Source: Halothermothrix sp. (GTDB lineage Bacteria > Bacillota > Halanaerobiia > DY22613). Taken from it: a stretch of DNA of 64,000 bases. Under the pieces are notes generated by a model that saw nothing but the letters and a program-made list of their open reading frames with translations, was not told the DNA's origin and searched no databases. The DNA lies in assembly GCA_016841825.1 (NCBI GenBank), contig JAENYK010000008.1, positions 169,479 through 233,478 of the forward strand, read 5' to 3'. A program made the translations under genes and the position numbers. Every line of letters begins with the position of its first letter. The stretch's first letter is position 1. Of this stretch, positions 52,110 through 60,610 are shown in pieces.

Positions 52110-52126
52110 TTAGTATCAGGTACTAA
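52110..52126 (-). promoter_or_regulatory. FapR-type operator before accBC
   Basis: On the minus strand TTAGTACCTGATACTAA is a near-perfect palindrome that matches the FapR operator of Firmicutes as I recall it. FapR represses fatty acid synthesis genes and is relieved by malonyl-CoA, the product of this enzyme. A FapR gene is not in the window. The rest of the gap 52127-52313 shows no other feature. Confidence 0.7.
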
Positions 52127-52315
52127 TTTAGTAATTCGCGATAATTACAGATTTTCCTGCCTTCAACCCTAATGTTCCTTTTTTCAGACAACTCAAGCCG
52201 ATTGTTTTTGGTTAGTACACAGCCTAAATATAACAAGAGCCACTGTTCCATACTCGTGGTATAATCTTTTATCGATCTACCATAAGTATATTCTAGTGGC
52301 TTTTGCTTATTGCAC

Positions 52316-52452
52316 TAAAGTCGCATTAACAGCAAACTACTAACCCTTAAGTTTAACGACTTCAGAAGAAGATTGGGCCTCCACTGAAGTAAATTGGTAA
52401 TACTTCTACTTAATAGAGGACGGGAGACTTCCCTTCTGAGATGTCGTCAAAT
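52316..52452 (+). repeat. Dispersed structured repeat, copy I
   Basis: This is a full copy. It has TCGCATTAACAGCAAACTAC, arm GTTTAACGACTTCAGAAG (52351-52368), GACGGGAGACTTCCC, and the closing arm CTTCTGAGATGTCGTCAAA. It ends 9 bp beyond the spoIIIAH stop codon. Confidence 0.85.
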
Positions 52453-52460
52453 ACTTTTAT

Positions 52461-53072
52461 TTACTCTTCTGCATATCTGCTTTCCATAATGCTCATATCC
52501 TCGTATCGTAAATCCGTTACCCGTATCACAATATCAGCAATCTTGGCTGTCTCAGATTTAGTTAGTCCATTGGATTGTACAATTAGATCAATAGAGTTTT
52601 CATGAAGATAAGCAATCGCATCCGCAAAACCAGCAGCTCTAATCAAACTTTCTATCTCCATCTCCTGTTCAATTCTTTTGGTCATGGCTAACATCTCTTC
52701 CTGAGCATGCTTTTTGATACTGGGATCGGTATTGGGATTGTTTACCATATCACGATAATTTGTCACCTGTTCACTTCTCGCCTTATCCCGATTAACTCGA
52801 TATTCTACCAATAGATCCTTGTTGTTATTCTCTTGCTGATCTTTGTTTGCCAGTATATTGGGTGAAATATTGTTATTTAATAATCCCTGTTCTTTTGTAG
52901 TATTTTCTACACTCACCTGAGTATCTGTTGGTGCAGATTGCTGAATAGTGTTGAGATTAGATGCAGTAAGTTTATCCATTCTCTCATTATTGACTACGAT
53001 TGACGCAACTACTCCAATCCAGACCATAAAGACAGCAAACCACACAACTCTTCTTCTGGTCTCCCTTTCCAT
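52461..53072 (-). CDS. spoIIIAH: Stage III sporulation protein AH
   Basis: The 203-residue mother-cell membrane protein forms the SpoIIQ-SpoIIIAH channel into the forespore. One N-terminal helix (about 8-26) is followed by a polar linker and a YscJ/FliF-type ring domain (about 110-200). The start is set at the ATG after AGGTGA; a GTG three codons upstream is less likely. It is last in the spoIIIA operon. Confidence 0.93.
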   Translation of the reverse strand: MERETRRRVVWFAVFMVWIGVVASIVVNNERMDKLTASNLNTIQQSAPTDTQVSVENTTKEQGLLNNNISPNILANKDQQENNNKDLLVEYRVNRDKARSEQVTNYRDMVNNPNTDPSIKKHAQEEMLAMTKRIEQEMEIESLIRAAGFADAIAYLHENSIDLIVQSNGLTKSETAKIADIVIRVTDLRYEDMSIMESRYAEE

Positions 53073-53081
53073 AATCGTCAC

Positions 53082-53696
53082 CTACCTTTTGTATGGTAAA
53101 ATACATATTTTATGTAAATCTACTTGCAGTACTGTCTGAACTGCAATAGTTAACTCAGCATTGGTCTTAGGATTCTCTGCGCCTTCAGCTACAACTAATA
53201 CACCTTTTACTATCGGATACAATTTGGATATTTCAACAGGCTGTTCATTTCCATTGTTATCCCTGACGATTACAATATCCTGAGTTCTGGAAGAATCTTT
53301 GATAAAACGGGTTCCCCCCGAACTATCTTCCTCCTCAGTCTCACTCTCAGTCACTGAACTGTTATAACCATACTGAAATTCCCGATCCTTCTCCAGAGTA
53401 ATCTCTACCTTGACTCTACCCACCCCGTCAATCAATGCGAGTATCTGTCCCATGTTCTGTTCCATCTCTGTTTCCCATGAATTCGGTGCAGATGTAGTGT
53501 TAAAAACAGGAGTAGATTCATCGCCAGAAACCGATTGCTGAACAGGTTGACCAGTCGGAACAGTTCGATTACTCCAGAGTATCATCAAAATCCCCAACAT
53601 AACAACGAAACTGAGATACATCAGAACACTTTGCCGGTTATTTTTTCCATCTTTCTCATCCGGTTTAAAGAAGAATTTCCTGAGTTCATCAAACAT
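53082..53696 (-). CDS. spoIIIAG: Stage III sporulation protein AG
   Basis: The 204-residue protein has one membrane helix (about 24-43) and an extracytoplasmic ring-building domain with IDGVGRVKVEITLEK and GVLVVAEGAENP. It forms a large ring in the feeding-tube complex. The start is the ATG seven bases after AGGAGG; the ATG two codons earlier is too close to it. Confidence 0.93.
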   Translation of the reverse strand: MFDELRKFFFKPDEKDGKNNRQSVLMYLSFVVMLGILMILWSNRTVPTGQPVQQSVSGDESTPVFNTTSAPNSWETEMEQNMGQILALIDGVGRVKVEITLEKDREFQYGYNSSVTESETEEEDSSGGTRFIKDSSRTQDIVIVRDNNGNEQPVEISKLYPIVKGVLVVAEGAENPKTNAELTIAVQTVLQVDLHKICILPYKR

Positions 53697-53707
53697 AGTC
53701 ATTCCTC

Positions 53708-54361
53708 CTATTGAATACTAATCGCCTCTGCTTTAAGATTATAAAAACTCATCACTAATTTTACTGTTTTATCTTTAATCCTCAGAGTTGTTTCAGTCTC
53801 AACCTCCTCTTCTGCAGTAAATTGTCGCTCCTTATCTTCTGTTCTACTATTAGTCCTGAAGGTATCAATCTCTGGATTGACTTTTATCTCAACACCTTTT
53901 ATCTGCTTAGCTTTTGTAGATGCAGTTGTTTTGTGCATCTCCTTAAAAGTATATAGCTTTAAATCCACTGTTTCAATTTTTCCCTGTTGATCAGCTTTAA
54001 CTCTCACCTGAACATCCTCAATTTCCGGTTGAGTCAAAATTAGAGCTTTTATCTGTTGTTCCAACTGTTTTTGATAGGTCTGAAGTGCCAATTGATGATT
54101 CTGCTGCTCTAAACTCTTCCCTGAGTTATGGATAATTTGTTGTTGGCGCCGGTCGGAATAGTCATCAAAAACAGAGAAAACCGTTAAGTTTACATCCAGT
54201 ATATTCAAAAGAGGATTTAATAAAGTAAGTAATATAAAAAAGCCCATTACAACTTTGACATACTTTCGCATTGCACTATCTGGTAAAAGCATCTCTAAAA
54301 TATTGGCGAAGATAACGATAGTAATCAGATTTCTTACCCAATCTTTCAATAATTCAATCAT
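53708..54361 (-). CDS. spoIIIAF: Stage III sporulation protein AF
   Basis: The 217-residue protein has two N-terminal membrane helices (about 7-25 and 33-55), a coiled region and a soluble C-terminal domain with VQVRVKADQQGKIE. The ATG follows GAGGTGATC. It lies 4 bp after spoIIIAE. Confidence 0.92.
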   Translation of the reverse strand: MIELLKDWVRNLITIVIFANILEMLLPDSAMRKYVKVVMGFFILLTLLNPLLNILDVNLTVFSVFDDYSDRRQQQIIHNSGKSLEQQNHQLALQTYQKQLEQQIKALILTQPEIEDVQVRVKADQQGKIETVDLKLYTFKEMHKTTASTKAKQIKGVEIKVNPEIDTFRTNSRTEDKERQFTAEEEVETETTLRIKDKTVKLVMSFYNLKAEAISIQ

Positions 54362-54365
54362 GAGA

Positions 54366-55562
54366 TCACCTCAACATCACACTCATATTTGCAATTCCAA
54401 TAGTTATCGTTATGACAATAAAGAACATAATAGCTACAGTAGTTACAGAGATGAATACCAACATCAAGGCACTACCTAAATTATTTAAACAATCTACTAT
54501 TACCTGTTCTCCAATAGGCTGAATAATTGCACTGACAAACTTATAAATCCAGACTACAACCAATATTTTAATGATGGGAAATGCTACTGTGATAAAAATA
54601 ACTAACATCCCGATCAGGCCAATTCCGTTCTGAATTAAAAGTGAACAACCCACCACCAGTTCTAGAGCATCGGCAAACATTCCACCAACAATCGGCACAA
54701 AAGCTCCAGTCAGATATTTTGCTGTTCTTAAAGAGAGGCCATCTGCCACTGATACCCCTACCCCCTGAATCAAAATTACTCCAAAAAAGATCACAAAAGA
54801 TAAACCCAATAAGGTTATTCCAATCTCTTTGATAAAACTACCCAATCTAGATAGTCTGAACTCTTTCGTAAAACTACTCACAACGCTCAGAGCAACAGCC
54901 AGAGAAATCAGCGGAAAAACAATAGTCTTAATCACGGAACCAATGGTACTGACGATCAGAAAAATCAATGGCTGAAAAAGCGTAGCTGAGCCCACAGCTC
55001 CAATGCTTATCAATAGTGTAAAAAGTGTTGGCAGCAAAGCATGCATAAAATCCACCATAGTTGTAATCGCCTGGCTACCAATTTTTGCAACAATAGTAAA
55101 GGAATCCAGGGCAATAATGACCAGAAGTAGATAGACAATCGCACTTGAGAGACTCGCAATCCCTTTACTGACAAATGCATCCTGAAAAATCTTGAGCAGT
55201 GATGCAATCACTACCAATACCAAAAGCTGGCCCATTAATTTCATGTTAGCTAAGACTTCTCGAAAAAGAGTTCTCCCAATATTGGAAAAAAATTGTTTCC
55301 ACTCAAACTTAAAGCCACCTGCAACAAACTCCTTGACCATCTGAATAAAGTTTAACTCTGGTATCAGTTGATCCAACTCGTGGTTCAAATCATCGACAAT
55401 CTTTTCTATACCTTCTAAGGATAGATTATCTAACTGTTCATTCACAATTGTCTGGGGATCTACCTCTGTCTCCTCTGGATCTGCCAGAGTCGAATCTGTT
55501 ATAACAAATACCAAACAGATGATAATCAGCATGATCAACAGAAATTTTATTAATTTTTCCAT
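54366..55562 (-). CDS. spoIIIAE: Stage III sporulation protein AE
   Basis: The 398-residue polytopic protein starts with a signal-like helix, then a soluble stretch, then seven or eight membrane helices from about residue 95 on. It is the largest membrane part of the SpoIIIA complex. The length is typical. Confidence 0.93.
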   Translation of the reverse strand: MEKLIKFLLIMLIIICLVFVITDSTLADPEETEVDPQTIVNEQLDNLSLEGIEKIVDDLNHELDQLIPELNFIQMVKEFVAGGFKFEWKQFFSNIGRTLFREVLANMKLMGQLLVLVVIASLLKIFQDAFVSKGIASLSSAIVYLLLVIIALDSFTIVAKIGSQAITTMVDFMHALLPTLFTLLISIGAVGSATLFQPLIFLIVSTIGSVIKTIVFPLISLAVALSVVSSFTKEFRLSRLGSFIKEIGITLLGLSFVIFFGVILIQGVGVSVADGLSLRTAKYLTGAFVPIVGGMFADALELVVGCSLLIQNGIGLIGMLVIFITVAFPIIKILVVVWIYKFVSAIIQPIGEQVIVDCLNNLGSALMLVFISVTTVAIMFFIVITITIGIANMSVMLR

Positions 55563-55585
55563 CTTATCCTCACCTTTTTTTAACT

Positions 55586-55972
55586 TTAAGGAAGAATCCT
55601 AATCACCGATTCCATTACTGCTACCATTATTGGAAGAGCAATAACCATAATCAATATCTTAGCCGCAAACTCAATTTTGGATGCTATCACTCCTTCTCCT
55701 GCATCCTTACAGATCTGAGCTCCAAATTCAGCAATATAAGCAATGCCAATAATTTTAAAAATTATGGTTATATATGTCAAACTAATATTTGCTTTGGAGG
55801 CCAATTGACGTAATACTGTCCCAACTGCAGTAATTTTGTCCATCATCAAGAGAAAGATTAATACTCCGAAGAGAATGGTTAACTGAATAGCCATCTCTGG
55901 TTTATGCTGTTTGATGACGATAACCAGAATTGTTGTAACCAGTCCAACTCCTACTATTTGAAATATTTCCAT
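55586..55972 (-). CDS. spoIIIAD: Stage III sporulation protein AD
   Basis: The 128-residue membrane protein has four hydrophobic segments and the family stretch IIGIAYIAEFGAQICKDAGE. It lies 15 bp after spoIIIAC. SpoIIIAC and AD are related and may form a channel base. Confidence 0.93.
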   Translation of the reverse strand: MEIFQIVGVGLVTTILVIVIKQHKPEMAIQLTILFGVLIFLLMMDKITAVGTVLRQLASKANISLTYITIIFKIIGIAYIAEFGAQICKDAGEGVIASKIEFAAKILIMVIALPIMVAVMESVIRILP

Positions 55973-55987
55973 CTTCCATCACCTCAA

Positions 55988-56191
55988 CTATAACCCAAAT
56001 ACTGCTCTTATCTCTCCAAAAAGCTGAGTAATCAACTTAATCACCCAATAAAAAGAGATCAACACAGCACTTAAGGTAACCATCTGAGCAATTTCCTTCT
56101 TTTCTGCTTGCTCTAAGACCAGTTTGATTACTGCTACAAAGATTCCCAGACCAGCAAGCTTAAAGATTAGATCAATTTGCACTTTAATCAT
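55988..56191 (-). CDS. spoIIIAC: Stage III sporulation protein AC
   Basis: The 67-residue protein has two membrane helices (about 9-24 and 34-58) and IFVAVIKLVLEQAEKKEIAQ, typical of SpoIIIAC. It lies 19 bp after spoIIIAB. Confidence 0.92.
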   Translation of the reverse strand: MIKVQIDLIFKLAGLGIFVAVIKLVLEQAEKKEIAQMVTLSAVLISFYWVIKLITQLFGEIRAVFGL

Positions 56192-56210
56192 CCCCTTGTT
56201 TTATTGTGAC

Positions 56211-56729
56211 TTAATATAACAAGATGACCAGACCAATTCCAGTTAGAGTGCCTACATAATTCCACATTCGGCTCATCTTTTCACTCTCTTCTCTAGCTTT
56301 TTCTTCTAACTGTTCGAGACGCTTTTGAGCAACTTTCAGCTGGCGAATCTGATTCTGATCATCTGAAGAACCTAATCCCTGTCCATACTGTCTTAATACT
56401 TCCCAATCTTCAGTCTTTAAACAAAAGTTTCCTCCTGTCTCAGTAATTACTTTTTGCCATGCCTGATCAGCAGTTAACCCCAATTTGGGATGCAGATTTT
56501 CATAAAATTGAGAAAAAAACCGTTTATGTGGTTGAGGAGAAATCTGAATCAATCGATTAACTGCCAGTGGTAGCAATGTTTGCCCATAACTAATCTCTGT
56601 CTCTAACATATGTAAAGAATTGATAAATTGCTGTAATTCCCGTGCCCTCTGAATATATTGAAAACCCATTAACCTACCACCGATTAAGCCTGAGATTATA
56701 ATGATCAAACTACCAATCATTTTAACCAT
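56211..56729 (-). CDS. spoIIIAB: Stage III sporulation protein AB
   Basis: The 172-residue protein has an N-terminal helix (about 4-22), a helical middle like type II secretion F proteins, and a C-terminal helix. TEISYGQTLLPLAV is a family block. It overlaps spoIIIAA by 8 bp. Confidence 0.93.
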   Translation of the reverse strand: MVKMIGSLIIIISGLIGGRLMGFQYIQRARELQQFINSLHMLETEISYGQTLLPLAVNRLIQISPQPHKRFFSQFYENLHPKLGLTADQAWQKVITETGGNFCLKTEDWEVLRQYGQGLGSSDDQNQIRQLKVAQKRLEQLEEKAREESEKMSRMWNYVGTLTGIGLVILLY

Positions 56730-57735
56730 AGTTGACTCTCCCCTTTTCTGATAATTGGTATGATCTATTTTTCAAGAGTGATAACTGTGTCAAATTTTCA
56801 TCATAAATGCCTTCAATTGTTCCAGCCCCTCTATGATCACTCAAAATAACGTACCGGGTAAATATTCTACTTTGTAATAGATCTTGTAAAACCGGTCTTC
56901 TGGATAGCTCATCAATATCTCTCCCATGAACAGTCGTAATTAATCTAATACCGGCATTTACAGCTTCGCTAATAGCTACCACATCTGCTGAACTGCCAAT
57001 CTCATCTGTTGCAATAATTTCTGGAGACATAGAACGAATCAAAAGATATATTCCAGCAGTTTTTGGACAATGATCCAGGACATCAGTTCGCAGTCCAAGA
57101 TGATGTCTGGGTATCCCCTGGAATGATCCAGCCAATTCAGAACGTTCATCCACCACTCCAATCTTAAAACCAGAAAATCCCTGAAAACCATCACTCAATT
57201 TGCTAATTATCTCCCGGAGAAGAGTCGTTTTGCCACACCTGGGGGGTGAAATAATTATGGTATGATGGATATCATGTTGTCCTTTTAAAATAAATGGTAA
57301 AATGGGATCTGCACATCCTTTAACTTCCCGGGTAATTCGGATATTGATCCCAGAAAAATCTTTAAGCTGTTTAATCTTCCCCTCTTTAAGCACACCATGT
57401 CCAACAAACCCTACCCGGTGTCCTCCGGGAATCGTAATAAAGCCTTGGCGCAATTCTTCATCCAGAGCGTATAAGGAATGGTTACTTAGAAATAGGATAG
57501 CTTGCTCTAAATCTTCTCTTCTGACTACCTCTCCTCTCAAAGGATCTGGAGTTAAACCAGATCTTCCCAGAAAAAGATCCGCAGCAGCAAAGTTCAGATT
57601 CAATGGTCGATTAACCCGAAGTCGAATCTCCTGTAGTCGTTCTAAGTCCTGGTCACTAAGCATGAGTAGATATTCTCGTAGTCTTGGGGGCAGGAATTTT
57701 ACAATCTGATCAGCAAGTTTTTGTCGATTCATCAT
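56722..57735 (-). CDS. spoIIIAA: Stage III sporulation protein AA
   Basis: The 337-residue ATPase is similar to type II/IV secretion ATPases and powers or gates the complex. Walker A is SPPRCGKTTLLREI near 165; Walker B-like ATDEIGS follows SPEI. It is first in the eight-gene spoIIIAA-AH operon. No convincing sigma-E promoter was found before it, although a promoter is expected there. Confidence 0.95.
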   Translation of the reverse strand: MMNRQKLADQIVKFLPPRLREYLLMLSDQDLERLQEIRLRVNRPLNLNFAAADLFLGRSGLTPDPLRGEVVRREDLEQAILFLSNHSLYALDEELRQGFITIPGGHRVGFVGHGVLKEGKIKQLKDFSGINIRITREVKGCADPILPFILKGQHDIHHTIIISPPRCGKTTLLREIISKLSDGFQGFSGFKIGVVDERSELAGSFQGIPRHHLGLRTDVLDHCPKTAGIYLLIRSMSPEIIATDEIGSSADVVAISEAVNAGIRLITTVHGRDIDELSRRPVLQDLLQSRIFTRYVILSDHRGAGTIEGIYDENLTQLSLLKNRSYQLSEKGRVNYG

Positions 57736-58104
57736 CTTTCCTCCGTGTATCTCTTTATATAAATATCTATTTTACGTGTAATGGTTATATGCAAGTTTTT
57801 AAAAAGAAATTTGTGAAAAGAAGAATTTTTCTCAGGAAAGTAGCGGTGAGTCTGAAGCTATGACGTTCAGGACTTAATCAAGGTTAAGATGGGTTAATGA
57901 ACTGGATAGATCTCCAATTCCATAGGGTAGGAGGTTATACTAAAATTTTATTTAGCTGCCATCAAATAATCATACACACTAATTTTCTGCCTCTACCAGC
58001 ATAATTAAGAAAACTAAATGTGTCAGGTCTATAAAAGAATGAAATAAGAGAGCAAAAATTATGTTATTATCTTTCTTGCAGATAACAGATGTTATGAAAT
58101 CATA
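57736..58104. other. Intergenic gap between efp and spoIIIAA
   Basis: No ORF with a ribosome binding site and no clear RNA motif is visible in this stretch on either strand. It should contain the promoter of the spoIIIA operon. The efp terminator closes its right end. Confidence 0.6.
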
Positions 58105-58133
58105 AAGACCAGATTGATTATCAATCTGGTCTT
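58105..58133. terminator. Terminator of efp
   Basis: AAGACCAGATTGA and TCAATCTGGTCTT form a perfect 13-bp stem with a 3-nt loop. It lies 21 bases after the efp stop codon. The following T-run on the minus strand is interrupted. Confidence 0.85.
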
Positions 58134-58153
58134 AAAAATTAAACTATATTCCT

Positions 58154-58711
58154 TTATACCCGGGTCATATATTCACCTGTACGGGTGTCAACTTTAACTA
58201 CATCACCTTCATTGATAAAAAGTGGCACCTGAATTACTTTACCGGTCTCTAAAGTAGCAGGTTTGGTCGCACCAGATACTGTGTTACCTTTTACACCGGG
58301 TGGTGCTTCTACAATCTTCAATTCCACTGTAACCGGTAATTCAACACCTACAGGATTACCTTTATAGAGTAGAACATTGATCATATCATTTTCTTTCAGA
58401 TATTCAATATTCTCACCCAGATATTCCTCAGTTAGGGTCATCTGTTCATAAGTCTCGGTGTCCATAAAGATATACAGCTCGTCCTGTTTGTACAAAAACT
58501 GCATCTGACGATTATCCAGGTGAGCTTTCTCCACTTTCTCACCAGATTTGAAAGTTTTCTCAATTACATAGCCAGTCTCAATATTTTTCAGTTTAGTACG
58601 TACAACAGCCGAACCTCGACCCATCTGAACATGCAAGAAGTCCAGGATTGTATACAATTCATCTTCAAAAACAATTGTGAGACCTTTTTTAAAGCTGTTC
58701 GTTGCAATCAT
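58154..58711 (-). CDS. efp: Elongation factor P
   Basis: The 185-residue three-domain factor helps ribosomes through proline runs. The tip loop of domain I reads QMGRGSAVVR, so the residue that is modified in other bacteria is Arg32 rather than the lysine of B. subtilis. The preceding Pro-Gly is Met-Gly. Domain III ends GDVVKVDTRTGEYMTRV, as usual. The ATG follows AAAGGAGG. Confidence 0.97.
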   Translation of the reverse strand: MIATNSFKKGLTIVFEDELYTILDFLHVQMGRGSAVVRTKLKNIETGYVIEKTFKSGEKVEKAHLDNRQMQFLYKQDELYIFMDTETYEQMTLTEEYLGENIEYLKENDMINVLLYKGNPVGVELPVTVELKIVEAPPGVKGNTVSGATKPATLETGKVIQVPLFINEGDVVKVDTRTGEYMTRV

Positions 58712-58782
58712 ATAGATTACCTCCTTTGTTTAATATCTACCGTCATATTATAACAAAAAGTCACCTTAAAGACAATCTATAA

Positions 58783-58878
58783 TATTAACGACTTTGATAA
58801 GAAAAGGGTTCATTTCAGTTAGAGTCTCGCATAGAATTAGGTACTCACAAAATATAAACCTCTTTTTTAGTCGTTAAG
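58783..58878 (+). repeat. Dispersed repeat, short copy J
   Basis: ATTAACGACT (58784-58793) and AGTCGTTAA (58869-58877) form the outer stem, with AAGAAAAGGGTT and AACCTCTTTTTT extending it. The left small hairpin is missing and the interior is different. It lies 19 bases after the stop of the M24 peptidase gene. Confidence 0.65.
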
Positions 58879-58896
58879 CCTAAATTACTCCTTATA

Positions 58897-59967
58897 TTAC
58901 AGTATCTTTAATTCTTTTGTGGCTGAAGTTAAAACACGGCAGCCGTCTCTGGTGATTACGATATCATCTTCAATACGAACTCCACCCCAGTGAGGGATAT
59001 AAATACCTGGTTCGACTGTAACAATCATCTGTTCACGGAGAATAGAAGTCTCCTTCGGTGAAACCCGGGGATCTTCATGAATTTGTAATCCAACACCATG
59101 TCCTAAACCGTGCCCAAAATTGGACCCATATCCCGCTTCGGTAATAATATCTCTGGCAATAGCATCCGCTTCAACCGTAGTCATTCCAGCTTTAATTTGC
59201 TCTAACACGGTCTGCTGAGCTTTTTTAACGATTCCATAAACCTCTAGCATTTTTTCTGTTGGCTCACCGACAACTACTGTTCTGGTTATATCCGAATGAT
59301 ATCCCTTATACACAGCACCATAATCCATTTTAACAAATTCACCTGATTGAATAACCCGGTCTGAAGCAATTCCATGAGGTAAAGAAGAGCGTGGGCCAGA
59401 AGCTACAATAATATCAAAAGCATTCTTCTCAGAACCATTTATCTTCATAAAATGTTCTAATTCCAGAGATACTTCTAATTCAGTAAGTCCCGGTTTGATG
59501 AAAGTCACAATATGCTCAAAAGCTGCATCCGCGATCTCAGCTGCTTTTTTGAGCAGAGCTATCTCACTTTCATCTTTAATAATTCTCAATTCTTCGGTAA
59601 TACCATCCAATGGAACCATTTCAGTAATATCTTGCAGCTGTCTATGATACAAACGATATTCAAAATAATTCATTCCTTGAGTTTCAAAACCTAACTTCTT
59701 AATACCCAACTCAGTAACTATTTCCTTCACGTTTACTGAAATATCTTTGGTCACATCATGAATCTCAAAATCGGGAGCCTGTTCTGCAGCTTGCTCAAGA
59801 TAGCGAAAATCTGTAATTAGAATATTCCTATCCTTAGAAATGATAGCAATCCCCGCTGACCCTGTAAAACCAGTGATGTAACGACGATTTTCTGCTTTAG
59901 TAATCATCATTCCATCAATGCCTTTAGTATCAAATAGTTCTTTTAACCTTTCAACTCTGTGTTTCAT
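58897..59967 (-). CDS. Xaa-Pro peptidase (M24 family)
   Basis: The 356-residue aminopeptidase removes residues before proline. It has a creatinase-like N-terminal domain and a pita-bread catalytic domain. Metal ligands lie in KMDYGAVYKGYHSDITRT, GHGLGHGVG and VEPGIYIPHWGGVRIEDD. It corresponds to B. subtilis YqhT and sits next to efp as there. It adds to peptide breakdown. Confidence 0.93.
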   Translation of the reverse strand: MKHRVERLKELFDTKGIDGMMITKAENRRYITGFTGSAGIAIISKDRNILITDFRYLEQAAEQAPDFEIHDVTKDISVNVKEIVTELGIKKLGFETQGMNYFEYRLYHRQLQDITEMVPLDGITEELRIIKDESEIALLKKAAEIADAAFEHIVTFIKPGLTELEVSLELEHFMKINGSEKNAFDIIVASGPRSSLPHGIASDRVIQSGEFVKMDYGAVYKGYHSDITRTVVVGEPTEKMLEVYGIVKKAQQTVLEQIKAGMTTVEADAIARDIITEAGYGSNFGHGLGHGVGLQIHEDPRVSPKETSILREQMIVTVEPGIYIPHWGGVRIEDDIVITRDGCRVLTSATKELKIL

Positions 59968-59986
59968 TCATGCAACCCCCTTAAAA

Positions 59987-60451
59987 TTATAGTCCTTTTG
60001 CTTTAAGTCCCTGGATCGCCAATTTATAACCCAATGGACCTAAACCAGAAATTTGCCCCATTACAACTGGTGCAATCACTGATTTGTGTCGAAATTCTTC
60101 CCTGCTGTATATATTAGATAAATGAACTTCAATAGCTGGAAGATTCACACTTACCAATGCATCACGAATCGCTATACTGTAATGGGTATAAGCACCTGGA
60201 TTAATAATAATCCCGGAATACTTTTCAAAATACGCCTTATGTATCAATTGCACAATCTTGCCTTCCTCATTCTCTTGATGTAGGGTAAGTTCAACCCCTT
60301 CTTTTTTTGCCAAATCTTCTAACTCCAGGTTAATCTCTTCTAAAGTCTGTATTCCATAATGTTCTTTCTCCCGAATACCCAGCATGTTCATATTAGGTCC
60401 ATGAATAACCATATACTTATTTATATTTTTTTGCCATGCAGCTAATGTCAT
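59987..60451 (-). CDS. aroQ: Type II 3-dehydroquinate dehydratase
   Basis: The 154-residue enzyme removes water from 3-dehydroquinate in the shikimate route. HGPNMNMLGIREKEHYG, INPGAYTHYSIAIRDAL and EVHLSNIYSREEFRHKS are all conserved. The start is the ATG after AAGGTGA; the N-terminus is about ten residues longer than most. It lies 20 bp before the peptidase gene. Confidence 0.95.
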   Translation of the reverse strand: MTLAAWQKNINKYMVIHGPNMNMLGIREKEHYGIQTLEEINLELEDLAKKEGVELTLHQENEEGKIVQLIHKAYFEKYSGIIINPGAYTHYSIAIRDALVSVNLPAIEVHLSNIYSREEFRHKSVIAPVVMGQISGLGPLGYKLAIQGLKAKGL

Positions 60452-60532
60452 TAGTATCACCTTAACCTTATAAATTCAGTTAGCTAATTCACCAATCAGG
60501 ATATGGAGAGTACTTAGTCAGCTTAATAATCC

Positions 60533-60567
60533 AGACTAAGAATCCCGAAAACTGAGATTCTTAGTCT
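60533..60567. terminator. Hairpin after the secretin gene
   Basis: AGACTAAGAATC and GATTCTTAGTCT form a perfect 12-bp stem with an 11-nt loop. There is no strong T-run on the minus strand. It is probably the end of the pilus gene cluster transcript. Confidence 0.65.
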
Positions 60568-60610
60568 AAGTATTATGAATTCAGCAGTTTGATTTACAAT
60601 CCAGGATCAC

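Noticed and set aside
57736-57800. Sigma-E promoter of the spoIIIA operon
   Set aside because: GCATATA resembles a -35 element, but no -10 element is found at the right spacing.
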